Assembly: GCA_031276035.1 (NCBI GenBank)
Contig: JAISNV010000013.1
Location: 40,349-104,348 of the forward strand
DNA length: 64,000 nucleotides
Source: Bacteroidales bacterium
GTDB taxonomy: Bacteria > Bacteroidota > Bacteroidia > Bacteroidales > BM520
Reading direction: 5' to 3'
Shown here: positions 1 to 9,605 of the stretch, piece after piece
Position numbering within the stretch: position 1 is the first letter of the stretch
Layout: the number at the start of each line of letters is the position of its first letter
Position numbers and translations under genes: made by a program
Notes under the pieces: generated by a model
The model's input: the letters and a program-made list of their open reading frames with translations, nothing else
The model's database searches: none
What the model was told of the DNA's origin: nothing

Positions 1-755
1 CAAATCCTTTTCAACCAAGAACCGAGTTCGAAGAAACAGCATTAGCAGAATTAGTCGAATCAATAAAAGAACACGGTATAATACAACCTGTTACTGTAAG
101 AAAAATCGGCAACGATAAATATCAACTTATTTCCGGAGGAAGGAGATTTAAAGCTGCCAGCATACTCAAACTTGAAACAATTCCTGCATATATTCGAGTT
201 GCAAATGATGAACAAATGCTGGAAATGGCATTGGTTGAAAATATTCAAAGAAAAAATCTCAATCCTATTGAAATAGCATTAAGTTATCAAAGATTAATAG
301 AAGAATGCAATCTCACTCAGGATGAACTTAGTACAAAAGTCAGTAAAGACAGGTCAACAATCTCAAATTTTTTGCGTCTGCTGAAGCTTCCCGATTTAAT
401 TCAAAGCGCACTAAAAGAAAATAAAATTACAATAGGTCATGCTAAACCTTTATCAGCTATTGATAATGAGGATGTCGCAATTGATTATCTCAGAATTATT
501 CTTGAAAATAATTTATCTGTCCGTGAAACTGAAAAGCTAATAAACAGCAATAAAAGCAAAACGACAAAAAAAACATACGGAAAAATACCGCAAGTTCTTT
601 CTGTACGCATGGCAAATTTTCGTCAGAACTTTTCAAACAAAACAGGCCTTGATCTTAAAATAAAGGTAGATAAAAATGGCAAAGGATCAATTACAATTCC
701 TTTCTCATCTGAAAAAAAGATTGAGGAGTTTATGAAATTATTTGAAAATGAATAA
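1..755 (+). CDS. parB: Chromosome partitioning protein ParB (5' end outside window)
   Basis: ParB is the DNA-binding CTPase that loads at parS sites and works with ParA in chromosome segregation. The reading frame is open from base 3, so the gene begins before the window; the first ATG seen here (216) is internal. Visible ParB motifs are NPFQPR, GIIQPVTVR, the nucleotide-binding SGGRRFKAA and ENIQRKNLNPIE, followed by the helix-turn-helix region (LTQDELSTKVSKDRSTISNF) and a C-terminal dimerisation region. About 250 codons are present. The stop lies 2 bp before the next gene. In this phylum parB usually follows parA and sits near the replication origin. No parS-like palindrome was noticed nearby. 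Confidence 0.95.
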   Translation, partial: NPFQPRTEFEETALAELVESIKEHGIIQPVTVRKIGNDKYQLISGGRRFKAASILKLETIPAYIRVANDEQMLEMALVENIQRKNLNPIEIALSYQRLIEECNLTQDELSTKVSKDRSTISNFLRLLKLPDLIQSALKENKITIGHAKPLSAIDNEDVAIDYLRIILENNLSVRETEKLINSNKSKTTKKTYGKIPQVLSVRMANFRQNFSNKTGLDLKIKVDKNGKGSITIPFSSEKKIEEFMKLFENE

Positions 756-757
756 AC

Positions 758-1333
758 ATGAAGGTTATCAAAATATTATCATTTATTATGCTTTTCTCTA
801 CTGCATCTCTATTCGGGCAAAATGTTAATATTGAGCAAACCACAATACCTATTGAAATTCCAAAAAAACATTCACCCAAAAAAGCCGGTTGGTATTCCAC
901 CGCATTACCGGGCTTAGGGCAAGGTTATAATAAAAAATATTGGAAAATTCCTATTATCTGGGCAGGATTCGGAGCTACAGGATATTTCATTTACACAAAT
1001 GCAGTCCAAATGTCGAAAGCAAAAGCTGCTTATATATGGATGAGTAACGGTTCAGAAGGTGAAGCCCCGAATAATTTAGTAAATGAGTATGATTCTCCGG
1101 CTAAATTATTAAGTGTATATAATCAATACACATCTAATGTTGAACTATTTGCTGTGATTACTTTAGCCTGGTATGCGCTTAATATAATTGATGCCGTTGT
1201 TGATGCTCATTTAAAAGACTTTAATGTATCGGATGACTTATCTATTAATATTTCTCCTTTCGTTATCCCACCAACAGGAATCTATCCGAACTCGTATGCA
1301 ACAGCAGGTTTTAGGTTAACAATCAATTTCTAA
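758..1333 (+). CDS. DUF5683 family exported protein
   Basis: 191 residues with an N-terminal signal peptide (residues 1 to about 20, ending SLFGQ). A DUF5683 core follows: the motif KKAGWYSTALPGLGQGYNKK at about residues 40-59, then a hydrophobic segment (IPIIWAGFGATGYFIYTN) and a second one near FAVITLAWYALNIIDA. The family is typical of Bacteroidota, where it commonly lies directly downstream of parB, as here. Its function is not established. It starts 2 bp after the parB stop and is probably cotranscribed with parB, dapB and lepB. Confidence 0.85.
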   Translation: MKVIKILSFIMLFSTASLFGQNVNIEQTTIPIEIPKKHSPKKAGWYSTALPGLGQGYNKKYWKIPIIWAGFGATGYFIYTNAVQMSKAKAAYIWMSNGSEGEAPNNLVNEYDSPAKLLSVYNQYTSNVELFAVITLAWYALNIIDAVVDAHLKDFNVSDDLSINISPFVIPPTGIYPNSYATAGFRLTINF

Positions 1334-1337
1334 TAAC

Positions 1338-2018
1338 ATGAATTACTGTATTATAGGATATGGAAAGATGGGAAAGACCATCGAACGGATTTTATTTCAA
1401 AGTGATGATAAGATCCTTACAATTGCAGACAACGACATTGATTTAAGAAATCAGATCACAAATATTAAACAATGTGATATTGCTTTCGAGTTTTCAACAC
1501 CGGAAACTGCATATAAAAATATTCTTTTTTGTTTTGAAAATAATATTCCGGTAATTTGCGGAACTACCGGTTGGATGGAAAAATTAGATGAGATTAAAAA
1601 ACTTTGCATTGAAAGTAACCAAAGTATGATTTATGCGTCTAACTTTTCGATTGGCATGAATATTTTCATGCAAGTTAATAAGTACTTGTCTAATTTAATG
1701 TCCAAATTTGATTTATACGATGTATCAATCAGTGAAACTCATCACATTCATAAAAAAGATAAACCTAGCGGTACCGCTTTATCTTTAAAAAATATCATTT
1801 TAGAACAAATGCAATTTGATGATATACATATTGACAGTTTCAGAGAAGGCGAGACAATTGGCGAACATACTATTAGATACAAGTCAAACGTTGATAATAT
1901 AACATTAACCCATGAAGCCACAAATAGAGATGCTTTCGCAATTGGTGCAATCCTTGCTTCAAAATGGCTCATCGGTAAAAAAGGTTTCTTTGAGATGTCG
2001 GATGTAATTAACTCATAA
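1338..2018 (+). CDS. dapB: 4-hydroxy-tetrahydrodipicolinate reductase
   Basis: DapB reduces the dihydrodipicolinate precursor with NAD(P)H in the lysine/diaminopimelate pathway, which supplies peptidoglycan and lysine. The N-terminal nucleotide-binding motif GYGKMG is at residues 7-12, CGTTGW is at about 74-79, and the substrate motif ETHHIHKKDKPSGTA is at 133-147. H135 and K139 match the catalytic His and Lys of the E. coli enzyme. At 226 residues it is shorter than the roughly 270-residue E. coli protein, as is common in this phylum. It lies 4 bp after the DUF5683 gene and 22 bp before lepB. Confidence 0.95.
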   Translation: MNYCIIGYGKMGKTIERILFQSDDKILTIADNDIDLRNQITNIKQCDIAFEFSTPETAYKNILFCFENNIPVICGTTGWMEKLDEIKKLCIESNQSMIYASNFSIGMNIFMQVNKYLSNLMSKFDLYDVSISETHHIHKKDKPSGTALSLKNIILEQMQFDDIHIDSFREGETIGEHTIRYKSNVDNITLTHEATNRDAFAIGAILASKWLIGKKGFFEMSDVINS

Positions 2019-2040
2019 AAAAATAAAATACAATTAAACT

Positions 2041-3567
2041 ATGGATGGTGTAATCTTAACTTTCTTAATTATCAAATGGTTCAATCCAATTTTTGCATTT
2101 AAAATATTTCAAGATGCGGGCTACAAATGGTGGTATAGTTTTATCCCCGTTTATAATTATTATATATGGATGAAAATAACAAAACGACCTTTGTGGTGGT
2201 TTGCGATTCTGATTATTCCTTTTATTGGTTTTTTTATGATGTTCCTTTTGCAAGTTGCAACTGCAAAATCCTATGGGAAATTTGCCCTATGGCAAGAAGC
2301 ATTAGCGGTCTTATTTCCATTTATTTATTTCCCTTATTTAGGCTTCAGTAAAAATGAAAAATATTATCCTGAACGCCCGAAATATAAAAAAGGCACTGTT
2401 AGAGAATGGGTTGATGCGATAATCTTTGCCGTTGTTGCAGTATCTATTCTGAGGATGTTTATGTTTGAAGCATATACCATTCCTACTTCTTCAATGGAAA
2501 AATCTCTTTTAGTAGGTGATTATCTTTTTGTTGACAAAATAAAATACGGTGCCCGGGCTCCAATGACTCCCCTATCCTTTCCTTTTGCACATCACACTAT
2601 GCCGCTTACAAAAAACATGAAATCATATAGTGAAATCATTAAATTAAAATATTATCGATATCCGAAATTAAAGCAAATAAAAAATTATGTGCCTATAGTT
2701 TTCAATTATCCCGAAGGAGATACCGTTTCTACAGCATACCAAAGCAATGCAAGTTATTATTCTCTTGTAAGACAATATGGTTACACAAGAGTAAATACGG
2801 ACAAACGCAATTTTGGTGATATTATTACACGACCGGTTGATAAACGCGAAACTTATATCAAAAGATGTGTAGGCATTCCCGGCGACAGTTTACAAGTTAT
2901 AGACGGACATGTTTATATAAATGGTGTAAAAGAGCAACATAAAGGCAATCTTCAATTTACTTACCTTGTAAAAACAAACGGATCACAGTTTAGAGCTAAT
3001 ATTTTTACTGAACTTGATATTACAGAACGTCCTATCTATAATCCGAATACAAGTGAATATAAGCTCACACTAACTGATGAGTCTTATGAAAAAATTAAGG
3101 CTAATTCGATTGTAGTTTCCATTGAACCTATATACCAAACTCAAGAAGATTATTATAAAGATAATTGTATTATGTATCTTTTTCCGTATAATGCGAATTA
3201 TCAATGGACTGTAGATGAATACGGACCTATTTATATTCCAAAAAAGAATGATGTTCTGGATATTGATGTTAAAAACATTTGCTTATACAAAAGATTGATA
3301 GAAACTTATGAAGGCAATGAACTTCTAATTAAGGGAGAAGATATATATATTAACGGAGAAAAAACCGATAAATATACTGTTAAAATGGATTATTATTGGA
3401 TGATGGGAGATAACAGGCATAATTCAGCCGATTCCAGATTCTGGGGATTTGTTCCCGAAGACCATATTGTTGGCACTCCTTTGATTGTCTGGTTGTCACT
3501 TGATAAGAACAAACCGTTATTCCAAGGAAAAGTACGCTGGAAAAAAACTCTTAGAGTACCAAAATAA
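2041..3567 (+). CDS. lepB: Signal peptidase I with N-terminal membrane extension
   Basis: Signal peptidase I removes signal peptides from exported preproteins at the inner membrane. The catalytic serine is S151 (motif PTSSMEKSLLVGDY) and the general-base lysine is K274 (TYIKRCVGIPGD). The C-terminal family box MMGDNRHNSADSRFWGFVPE is present. Two features differ from short LepB proteins. About 120 residues of extra membrane segments precede the catalytic transmembrane helix (residues about 122-145). There is also a long insertion of about 120 residues between the Ser and Lys boxes and a further one before the GDNR box, giving 508 residues in all. Large LepB forms are known in Bacteroidota. 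It is the last gene of the parB-dapB run. Confidence 0.95.
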   Translation: MDGVILTFLIIKWFNPIFAFKIFQDAGYKWWYSFIPVYNYYIWMKITKRPLWWFAILIIPFIGFFMMFLLQVATAKSYGKFALWQEALAVLFPFIYFPYLGFSKNEKYYPERPKYKKGTVREWVDAIIFAVVAVSILRMFMFEAYTIPTSSMEKSLLVGDYLFVDKIKYGARAPMTPLSFPFAHHTMPLTKNMKSYSEIIKLKYYRYPKLKQIKNYVPIVFNYPEGDTVSTAYQSNASYYSLVRQYGYTRVNTDKRNFGDIITRPVDKRETYIKRCVGIPGDSLQVIDGHVYINGVKEQHKGNLQFTYLVKTNGSQFRANIFTELDITERPIYNPNTSEYKLTLTDESYEKIKANSIVVSIEPIYQTQEDYYKDNCIMYLFPYNANYQWTVDEYGPIYIPKKNDVLDIDVKNICLYKRLIETYEGNELLIKGEDIYINGEKTDKYTVKMDYYWMMGDNRHNSADSRFWGFVPEDHIVGTPLIVWLSLDKNKPLFQGKVRWKKTLRVPK

Positions 3568-3599
3568 ATTGATATATTAATTAATAATAAATAAGAAAA

Positions 3600-4250
3600 A
3601 TGAAAAAATTATTTTTAGCTTTTGCATTATTTGGTTTAATAAGCATCGGCACATTAAACGCACAAAAAGTTTTTACAGGTATTATTGAATATGAAATAAC
3701 ATATCCTGATACTGAAGTCAATCCAATGATTGCGGCATATCTCCCGTCAAGTTCGATACTTACCATCGGTGAGAACAAGTGTAAAACCATTCAGGCGACA
3801 AGTGCTATCACAACTATGGTAATTATTGACGGAAATGAAAGTTTATATCATATTCTTATAAGTGCTATGGGACAAAAATATAGAGCAAAAGAAATTATTG
3901 ATACGGAAGAGTTAAACTCAAATAAACCTCAGCTTGTTCCTATTATAGGCGAAACAAAAAACATTGCCGGTTATGATTGTGTTAAGACCGAAGTGATTGT
4001 TGGCTCGGGAGATAATAAGACTTCATATTACGGATACTTTAATAAAGATATTTATAATCCGATATATGCTCTCGCCGGAGATTTAGGCACCGAAGGCATT
4101 CCGCTTGAACTTGAGATTAATTTGGGCGAAATTAAAATGAAAATGACGGCAAAGAAAGTTAAACAATCTAAAATAAAAGACAGTGAATTTAATATTCCGG
4201 ACGGATATACTGAGGTATCAATGGATGCATTACAGGGTTTAGGAATGTAA
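3600..4250 (+). CDS. Exported DUF4412/GLPGLI-like protein
   Basis: 216 residues with a clear signal peptide (cleavage near NAQ, residue 21). The mature part begins FTGIIEYEITYP and has a central VPIIGETKNIAGYDCVKTEV segment. This pattern resembles the DUF4412/GLPGLI group of exported beta-rich proteins of Bacteroidota; the family assignment is by motif resemblance only. No catalytic residues were recognised. The gene lies between lepB and fbp, 12 bp before the latter. Function unknown. Confidence 0.7.
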   Translation: MKKLFLAFALFGLISIGTLNAQKVFTGIIEYEITYPDTEVNPMIAAYLPSSSILTIGENKCKTIQATSAITTMVIIDGNESLYHILISAMGQKYRAKEIIDTEELNSNKPQLVPIIGETKNIAGYDCVKTEVIVGSGDNKTSYYGYFNKDIYNPIYALAGDLGTEGIPLELEINLGEIKMKMTAKKVKQSKIKDSEFNIPDGYTEVSMDALQGLGM

Positions 4251-4262
4251 AATTTATTTGCC

Positions 4263-6230
4263 ATGAACAAAACATATACTGACGAACAAATCAAATATTT
4301 GAGTTTATTGTCTCAGAAATTCCCGACAATACAATCGGTATGTACTGAAATAATTAACCTTGAAGCTATATTAAATCTTCCCAAAGGCACCGAACACTTC
4401 TTAACTGATATACATGGTGAATATGACACTTTCAGTCATATCTTAAGAAATGCTTCAGGCGTTGTTCGAAGAAAAATCGATCAAGTTTTCGGTCATACTA
4501 TAAGCGAAAAGTCTAAAAAACTTCTGTGTACTTTAATATATTATCCGGAAGAAAAACTTGAATTGGCTACAAAAAATATTGACGACTTAGAGAATTGGTA
4601 TTCAGTAACTCTAAGACGACTCGTATATGTTGCCAGAGCTTGTGCGGATAAATACACTCGCTCTAAGGTACGTAAAGCAATGCCTTCCGATTATGCCTAT
4701 ATTATTGATGAACTTCTTAATGAAAATCCTGAAAAGAAAGAACAATATTACGATAGAATAATCAATACGATAATCGAAATTGATAGAGCAAACCACTTTA
4801 TTATTGCTCTTAGTAAGTTTATTCAACGACTCACTATTGACAGGCTGCACATTATAGGAGACATATACGACAGGGGGCCGTATCCCGATAAAGTTATGGA
4901 TACTTTAATGCAATATCATTCTGTTGACATTCAATGGGGAAACCATGATATATTATGGATGGGCGCCGCTACCGGAATTAAATCCTGTATTGCGACAGTC
5001 GTACGTATTTCCGCAAGATATGATAATCTTGATACTCTTGAAGATGCATACGGTATCAATTTAATTCCCTTGGCAACTTTTGCCATGAAAAAATATCATA
5101 ATGATGCCTGTGAATGTTTTATGCCGAAGATTAATTCAAAAGAAAGTTATGATTCACTTAATATCAAATTATTAAGTCAAATGCATAAAGCTATAGCTGT
5201 TATTGAATTTAAACTTGAGGGACAAATCATTAAGAGAAATCCCAAGTTTCAAATGGATAACAGATTACTTTTAGAAAAAATCAATTATAAAAAAGGTACA
5301 GTTACTATACAGGGAGTTGAGTATAACTTAAAAGATAATTATTTTCCGACTATAGATCCTAAAGATCCTTTTAAGCTTTGTGCTGAGGAAGAAGAACTTA
5401 TGGAAAAACTTAAATTTTCTTTCCTGAACAGTCAGTACCTACAAACACATATTAAAATATTCTTCTCAAAAGGAAGTATGTATCTAAAACACAACTCTAA
5501 TCTACTATTTCACAGTAGTATTCCATTAAACAACGATGGTTCGTTTAAAAGCATGGAGATTGAATGCTCTGAATATAAGGGTAAAACTTTATGCGATAAG
5601 TTTGAAACAATAACAAGAAGAGCATATCTAAACAGATGGAATACGGAACTTAATGTTCAAGACCAAGATTATGTTTGGTATTTATGGTGTGGTCCATGCT
5701 CCCCCCTATTCGGCAAAGATCAAATGACAACTTTCGAGCGTTATTTTATTGAAGATGAGAAAACTCACAAAGAACATCTGGATCCGTACTATAATTATAG
5801 AGATAATAAGGAAACCTGCAAAATGATTTTGGAAGAGTTTGGGCTTGATCCCGAAGTTTCCCATATAGTAAATGGACATGTGCCTGTTAAAGTAAAAAAA
5901 GGAGAAAGTCCGATAAAAGCAGACGGTATATTGCTTGTTATAGACGGAGGAATGTCTAAACCTTATCAAAAAGTAACAGGTATTGCAGGTTATACATTAA
6001 TGTATGATTCATACAGCTTAATTGTAATTGAGCATGCGCCGTTTGTTTCACGACAAATTGCAATTGAAAACGAGTTGGATATTGTTTCATCAAGATCATT
6101 GGTAACCAGAAAAAATGACAGAATTAAAGTTGGTGATACGGATATCGGTATTGAATTAAAACAACAAATAACCGATCTTAAAATGCTTTTAGATGCATAC
6201 CGTGAAGGTGTTATTAAAGTAAAAGGTTAA
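4263..6230 (+). CDS. fbp: Fructose-1,6-bisphosphatase, class III
   Basis: Converts fructose 1,6-bisphosphate to fructose 6-phosphate in gluconeogenesis. This is the large class III enzyme (Firmicutes/Bacteroidota type, 655 residues), not the short class I enzyme. The metallophosphatase motifs are visible in order: TDIHGEYDTFSH near residue 43, IGDIYDRGPYPDKVMD near 199, WGNHDILWMGAA near 221, then VNGHVPVK and IDGGMSKPY near the C-terminus. No signal peptide is seen, so it is cytoplasmic. It starts 12 bp after the upstream exported-protein gene. Confidence 0.95.
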   Translation: MNKTYTDEQIKYLSLLSQKFPTIQSVCTEIINLEAILNLPKGTEHFLTDIHGEYDTFSHILRNASGVVRRKIDQVFGHTISEKSKKLLCTLIYYPEEKLELATKNIDDLENWYSVTLRRLVYVARACADKYTRSKVRKAMPSDYAYIIDELLNENPEKKEQYYDRIINTIIEIDRANHFIIALSKFIQRLTIDRLHIIGDIYDRGPYPDKVMDTLMQYHSVDIQWGNHDILWMGAATGIKSCIATVVRISARYDNLDTLEDAYGINLIPLATFAMKKYHNDACECFMPKINSKESYDSLNIKLLSQMHKAIAVIEFKLEGQIIKRNPKFQMDNRLLLEKINYKKGTVTIQGVEYNLKDNYFPTIDPKDPFKLCAEEEELMEKLKFSFLNSQYLQTHIKIFFSKGSMYLKHNSNLLFHSSIPLNNDGSFKSMEIECSEYKGKTLCDKFETITRRAYLNRWNTELNVQDQDYVWYLWCGPCSPLFGKDQMTTFERYFIEDEKTHKEHLDPYYNYRDNKETCKMILEEFGLDPEVSHIVNGHVPVKVKKGESPIKADGILLVIDGGMSKPYQKVTGIAGYTLMYDSYSLIVIEHAPFVSRQIAIENELDIVSSRSLVTRKNDRIKVGDTDIGIELKQQITDLKMLLDAYREGVIKVKG

Positions 6231-6240
6231 AAAGATATTT

Positions 6241-6316
6241 TATTAACAAATTGTTAATATAATTAATATAAGTTGGCATAAAAATTGTATCAATTATTTT
6301 TTTTTATTATCTTTGC
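6241..6316 (+). promoter_or_regulatory. Bacteroidota-type promoter with upstream palindrome
   Basis: The -7 element TATCTTTG is at 6308-6315 and matches TAnnTTTG exactly. A -33 TTG is at 6285-6287, 20 bases upstream. Upstream of that, 6241-6259 is an inverted repeat with 9-bp arms (TATTAACAA and TTGTTAATA around one central A), a possible operator. It would transcribe the C10 protease gene starting at 6346. Confidence 0.65.
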
Positions 6317-6345
6317 AGTCAGTATTAATTAAAACATAATTATAA

Positions 6346-8472
6346 ATGAAACTTAGAAACTTTACATTAGTATTATTAATGCTTGTAACGATCGTTACAA
6401 CCGTTAATGCAAAATCAGTAGATAAAGCAACTGCTGAAGTTACAGCAAAAAATTGCTTTTATCAACATATAAACAAGTTTGAAGCTCCAATTAATTTTAA
6501 AAGTATTTCCATTCAAAATACAACTCTATTAAAAGTTGGAGAAACACCTGTTATTTACGTTATTGAATTTGACGGAGGTGGGTATGTACTTGTTTCCGCA
6601 CAAGAAGCAGAATATCCTATTATTGGTTATAATACTCAATTAGGTTCAAAATTTGATATTAATGGAGCTGGGCCTTCATATAAATATTTCATTGAAGACA
6701 GAATGAATTCAATTGAATATATCGTTAAAAATAACATTCCTCAAGATCAAGCTACTATAGATGCATGGAAAACCTATAGCACAGAAGATTACGGTTCTTT
6801 ATTAAACACAAAAGACGATGTTGAAGTAGGTCCGCTGTTGTTGTCAACTTGGAATCAAGATTATCCGTATAATTATTATGCACCACTTGACCCTGTAGGT
6901 CCAGGTGGAAGATGTTATGCAGGTTGTGTTGCTACGGCAATGGCTGTTGTAATGCACCACTTTGAATGGCCTCATCAAGGTGTTGGTTCTTCTTCATACT
7001 ATGCATCAGGATATGGCATTCAAAATGCTTATTACGGAGATTCAACATACAAATGGAATGCTATGCCTATAGATTTAAAAACATCAAGTCCGGATGAGAG
7101 TATTCTGGCTTCTGCCCTTATACAATATCATGCAGGCGTTGCCGTAAGAATGATGTTTGGAAATGATGGTTCTGGTGCATATTCAGCAGATGTCCCTAGT
7201 GCTCTTAATACATATTTCAGATATTCAGGCGTTACCCAAGCTTTAAAACAAAGCTATACAACACCTAATTGGGAACAATTACTGAAAACCCAATTTGATG
7301 CAGGATATCCATTATATCATCACGGACAAAGCTCAGAAGGTGGTCATGCTTGGAATTGTGACGGATATAGAGTTGTTGGTTCTACAACTACCTTCCATCA
7401 TAATTTTAATTGGGGCGGTTATCAAAATGGTTGGTTCACATCATCTAACCCAAACGGATATAGTTCATACCAAGGAGTTATGCTTAATTTCTATCCGACA
7501 TCATCTGATTATCCTCCATATGCTTCCGGACAAACTGTAATGACAACTAAAATCGGTAGAGCAAACGACGGTAGCGGCCCTTTACATAATTATTTACAAA
7601 ACACAGACGCTTCATGGTTGATCTCACCTCAGAACGAATTTGATTCTGTTGCATCTATTGATTTAACATGGGAAAAATTCGAACTGACTGCTAGTGATTA
7701 TGTGAGAATTTATGACGGTGGAACCACAAGTGACGAATTAATTGGTGAATACTCTGGTACTACTATTCCGGATGCCTTTAAATCAAGCGGAAATCAAATT
7801 CTTATCACATTCCATTCATCAGGTTCAGCTCCCGGATTTATCTTTTCATACAAATCTAATTATCCGAAATATTGTAATACAACAACCAACATAAACCAAG
7901 CTTCTGCTGAAGTTTATTCTAATCCTGAAAATAAATATTACGTTCCAAGTACTCTTTGTCGTTGGAATGTAGTATATTCAGCTAGCGAAGGCGGAATATT
8001 AACACTCCATTATGTTGACACATATAATGAAAACGATTATGTAACTGTTTTCGACTATGACACTGAAGAATTACATACATTTTACGGCAATGTAAATGAT
8101 GTAGATATTGAACTTTCAAAAAAGGGATGTTTAGTTGTATTTGTTAGTGATAATATGTACACCTCTGGCTATGGATTACACTTCTCATATAGAGATAATA
8201 AATTAGGAATTGAAGATATAAAAATTGGTGATATCAATATTTATCCTAATCCTGCAAAAGATGTTCTTAATGTTAGAATTGACTCTGATGAAGCACAAGA
8301 AGTTTCATTACAAATTACAAATATTGTAGGAAGCGTTGTTTACAAAGAATCTTTCTCTCATAATAATGTAACAAATCATTCTATCAATGTATCTTCATTA
8401 AAATCAGGCATATATTTAATTACTATTAAATCTGACAAAGGTACTGAGACAAGAAAAATTGTTATTGATTAA
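6346..8472 (+). CDS. C10 family cysteine protease with two CUB-like domains and T9SS sorting domain
   Basis: A secreted cysteine protease of the streptopain/interpain family. A signal peptide (1 to about 22) is followed by a propeptide (about 23-160) and the catalytic domain. The nucleophile is C194 in AGCVATAMA and the catalytic histidine is H334 in GGHAWNCDGY, with the HHNFNWGGYQNGWF segment after it. Two CUB-like beta domains follow (about 400-505 and 510-620). The last 75 residues form a type A T9SS sorting domain (INIYPNPAKDVLNVRI, then SGIYLITIKS). I infer export to the cell surface or medium by T9SS. It has its own promoter and a stem-loop after its stop, so it looks monocistronic. Confidence 0.9.
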   Translation: MKLRNFTLVLLMLVTIVTTVNAKSVDKATAEVTAKNCFYQHINKFEAPINFKSISIQNTTLLKVGETPVIYVIEFDGGGYVLVSAQEAEYPIIGYNTQLGSKFDINGAGPSYKYFIEDRMNSIEYIVKNNIPQDQATIDAWKTYSTEDYGSLLNTKDDVEVGPLLLSTWNQDYPYNYYAPLDPVGPGGRCYAGCVATAMAVVMHHFEWPHQGVGSSSYYASGYGIQNAYYGDSTYKWNAMPIDLKTSSPDESILASALIQYHAGVAVRMMFGNDGSGAYSADVPSALNTYFRYSGVTQALKQSYTTPNWEQLLKTQFDAGYPLYHHGQSSEGGHAWNCDGYRVVGSTTTFHHNFNWGGYQNGWFTSSNPNGYSSYQGVMLNFYPTSSDYPPYASGQTVMTTKIGRANDGSGPLHNYLQNTDASWLISPQNEFDSVASIDLTWEKFELTASDYVRIYDGGTTSDELIGEYSGTTIPDAFKSSGNQILITFHSSGSAPGFIFSYKSNYPKYCNTTTNINQASAEVYSNPENKYYVPSTLCRWNVVYSASEGGILTLHYVDTYNENDYVTVFDYDTEELHTFYGNVNDVDIELSKKGCLVVFVSDNMYTSGYGLHFSYRDNKLGIEDIKIGDINIYPNPAKDVLNVRIDSDEAQEVSLQITNIVGSVVYKESFSHNNVTNHSINVSSLKSGIYLITIKSDKGTETRKIVID

Positions 8473-8491
8473 TACTAATTTATAATACACA

Positions 8492-8526
8492 AAAGTAGAG
8501 ACATTGGATTACGATGTCTCTACTTT
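8492..8526 (+). terminator. Stem-loop terminator candidate
   Basis: A perfect 13-bp inverted repeat (AAAGTAGAGACAT at 8492-8504, complement at 8514-8526) with a 9-nt loop lies 20 bp after the protease stop. No long T-run follows, so termination is inferred from position and stem strength. Confidence 0.6.
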
Positions 8527-8547
8527 CTATATAAAACCTACCTATTT

Positions 8548-9027
8548 ATGCAAAAAATATATTTAATATTAGTTGTAATAGTTTACTCAATATTCAACAA
8601 TAACATATATTCACAAACAACACAACCGACTAAAGTTGAATCTGAAGAAACAATTGAAATAGTACATCTTACTAAAGAAACTTTTAAGGAATTGATTTGG
8701 AACTTTGAAGCTAATCCAAAAAATTGGACTTTCGAAGGTGATCTTCCTTGTATAATAGATTTTTACGCAAATTGGTGTGGCCCTTGTCGTCAGCTTGCTC
8801 CGAAATTAGCCGAACTTGCAGAGGAATACAAAGGACAAATTGTGATATATAAAATTAATACCGACCAAGAAAAAGAATTAGCAGCAATATTCGGTGTTAG
8901 AAGCATCCCTGCCATTCTTTTCGTTCCCAGTAACAGCCAGCAACCGCAAATGGCTTTAGGTAATCTGCCGAAAGAAACTCTTGTTGAAGCAATCAATAAT
9001 GTGCTTCTTCAAAAAAACAATAAATAA
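8548..9027 (+). CDS. Exported thioredoxin
   Basis: 159 residues with an N-terminal signal or anchor segment (residues 1 to about 22), so probably periplasmic. The thioredoxin fold carries the active site WCGPC (C77 and C80) and the cis-proline P121 in RSIPAILF. It probably reduces or exchanges disulfides in envelope proteins. The coding region overlaps the start of the next gene. Confidence 0.92.
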   Translation: MQKIYLILVVIVYSIFNNNIYSQTTQPTKVESEETIEIVHLTKETFKELIWNFEANPKNWTFEGDLPCIIDFYANWCGPCRQLAPKLAELAEEYKGQIVIYKINTDQEKELAAIFGVRSIPAILFVPSNSQQPQMALGNLPKETLVEAINNVLLQKNNK

Positions 9028-9604
9028 ATTGACTCTAATTCCACTTACATATTTCGGCCCAATAAGTTGGTGGAAAATACTCTTAGCTAATAATGATATA
9101 GTGTTCGACATTTACGAAAACTATATTAAGCAAACCTATAGAAATAGATGTTCAATACTTAGCGCTAACGGGTTACTTAACCTTAGCATTCCTGTAAAAA
9201 AGACCAACGGAAATCACACAGTTTTTAAAGATATTAAGGTCGAAAACAATCAGAACTGGCAACATATTCATTACAAAGCTATTATGAGCGCATATAAAGC
9301 GTCTCCGTTTTACGATTATTATATTGATGATATACAGCATATTTGGACTACAAAGTATGACTATCTATTAGACGTATGCTTGGAGTCAATTAATATTATA
9401 TCTAAAATCACCAAAACAACACCTAAATTTATTCTATCAGATTCCTATATTACTGCCAATTCTGATGATTCGGACTTTCGTAAATCACAAAAATATATTT
9501 TGGAATCAGATTTTACTGTAAATCCATACACTCAAGTATTTAGTGACCGTTTTAATTTTATTAGCGACTTAAGTATCCTCGATAAAATATTTAACACAAA
9601 TTAG
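8999..9604 (+). CDS. WbqC-like family protein
   Basis: About 201 residues, recognised by LTYFGPISWW, the ENYIKQTYRNRC motif, LSIPVKKTNGNH, and the later WQHIHYKAIMSAYKASPFYDYY. These are typical of the WbqC-like family; some members belong to surface-polysaccharide clusters, but the activity is not settled. Bacteroidota often place this gene after lepB; here five genes intervene. The start is uncertain: ATG at 8999 overlaps the thioredoxin gene by 29 bp, while a TTG at 9029 just after its stop would give a start nearer the conserved core. Confidence 0.8.
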   Translation: MCFFKKTINKLTLIPLTYFGPISWWKILLANNDIVFDIYENYIKQTYRNRCSILSANGLLNLSIPVKKTNGNHTVFKDIKVENNQNWQHIHYKAIMSAYKASPFYDYYIDDIQHIWTTKYDYLLDVCLESINIISKITKTTPKFILSDSYITANSDDSDFRKSQKYILESDFTVNPYTQVFSDRFNFISDLSILDKIFNTN

Positions 9605-9605
9605 T

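Noticed and set aside
60..248. 62-residue minus-strand open frame at the window start
   Set aside because: It overlaps the ParB coding sequence, whose motifs are unambiguous in the plus frame.
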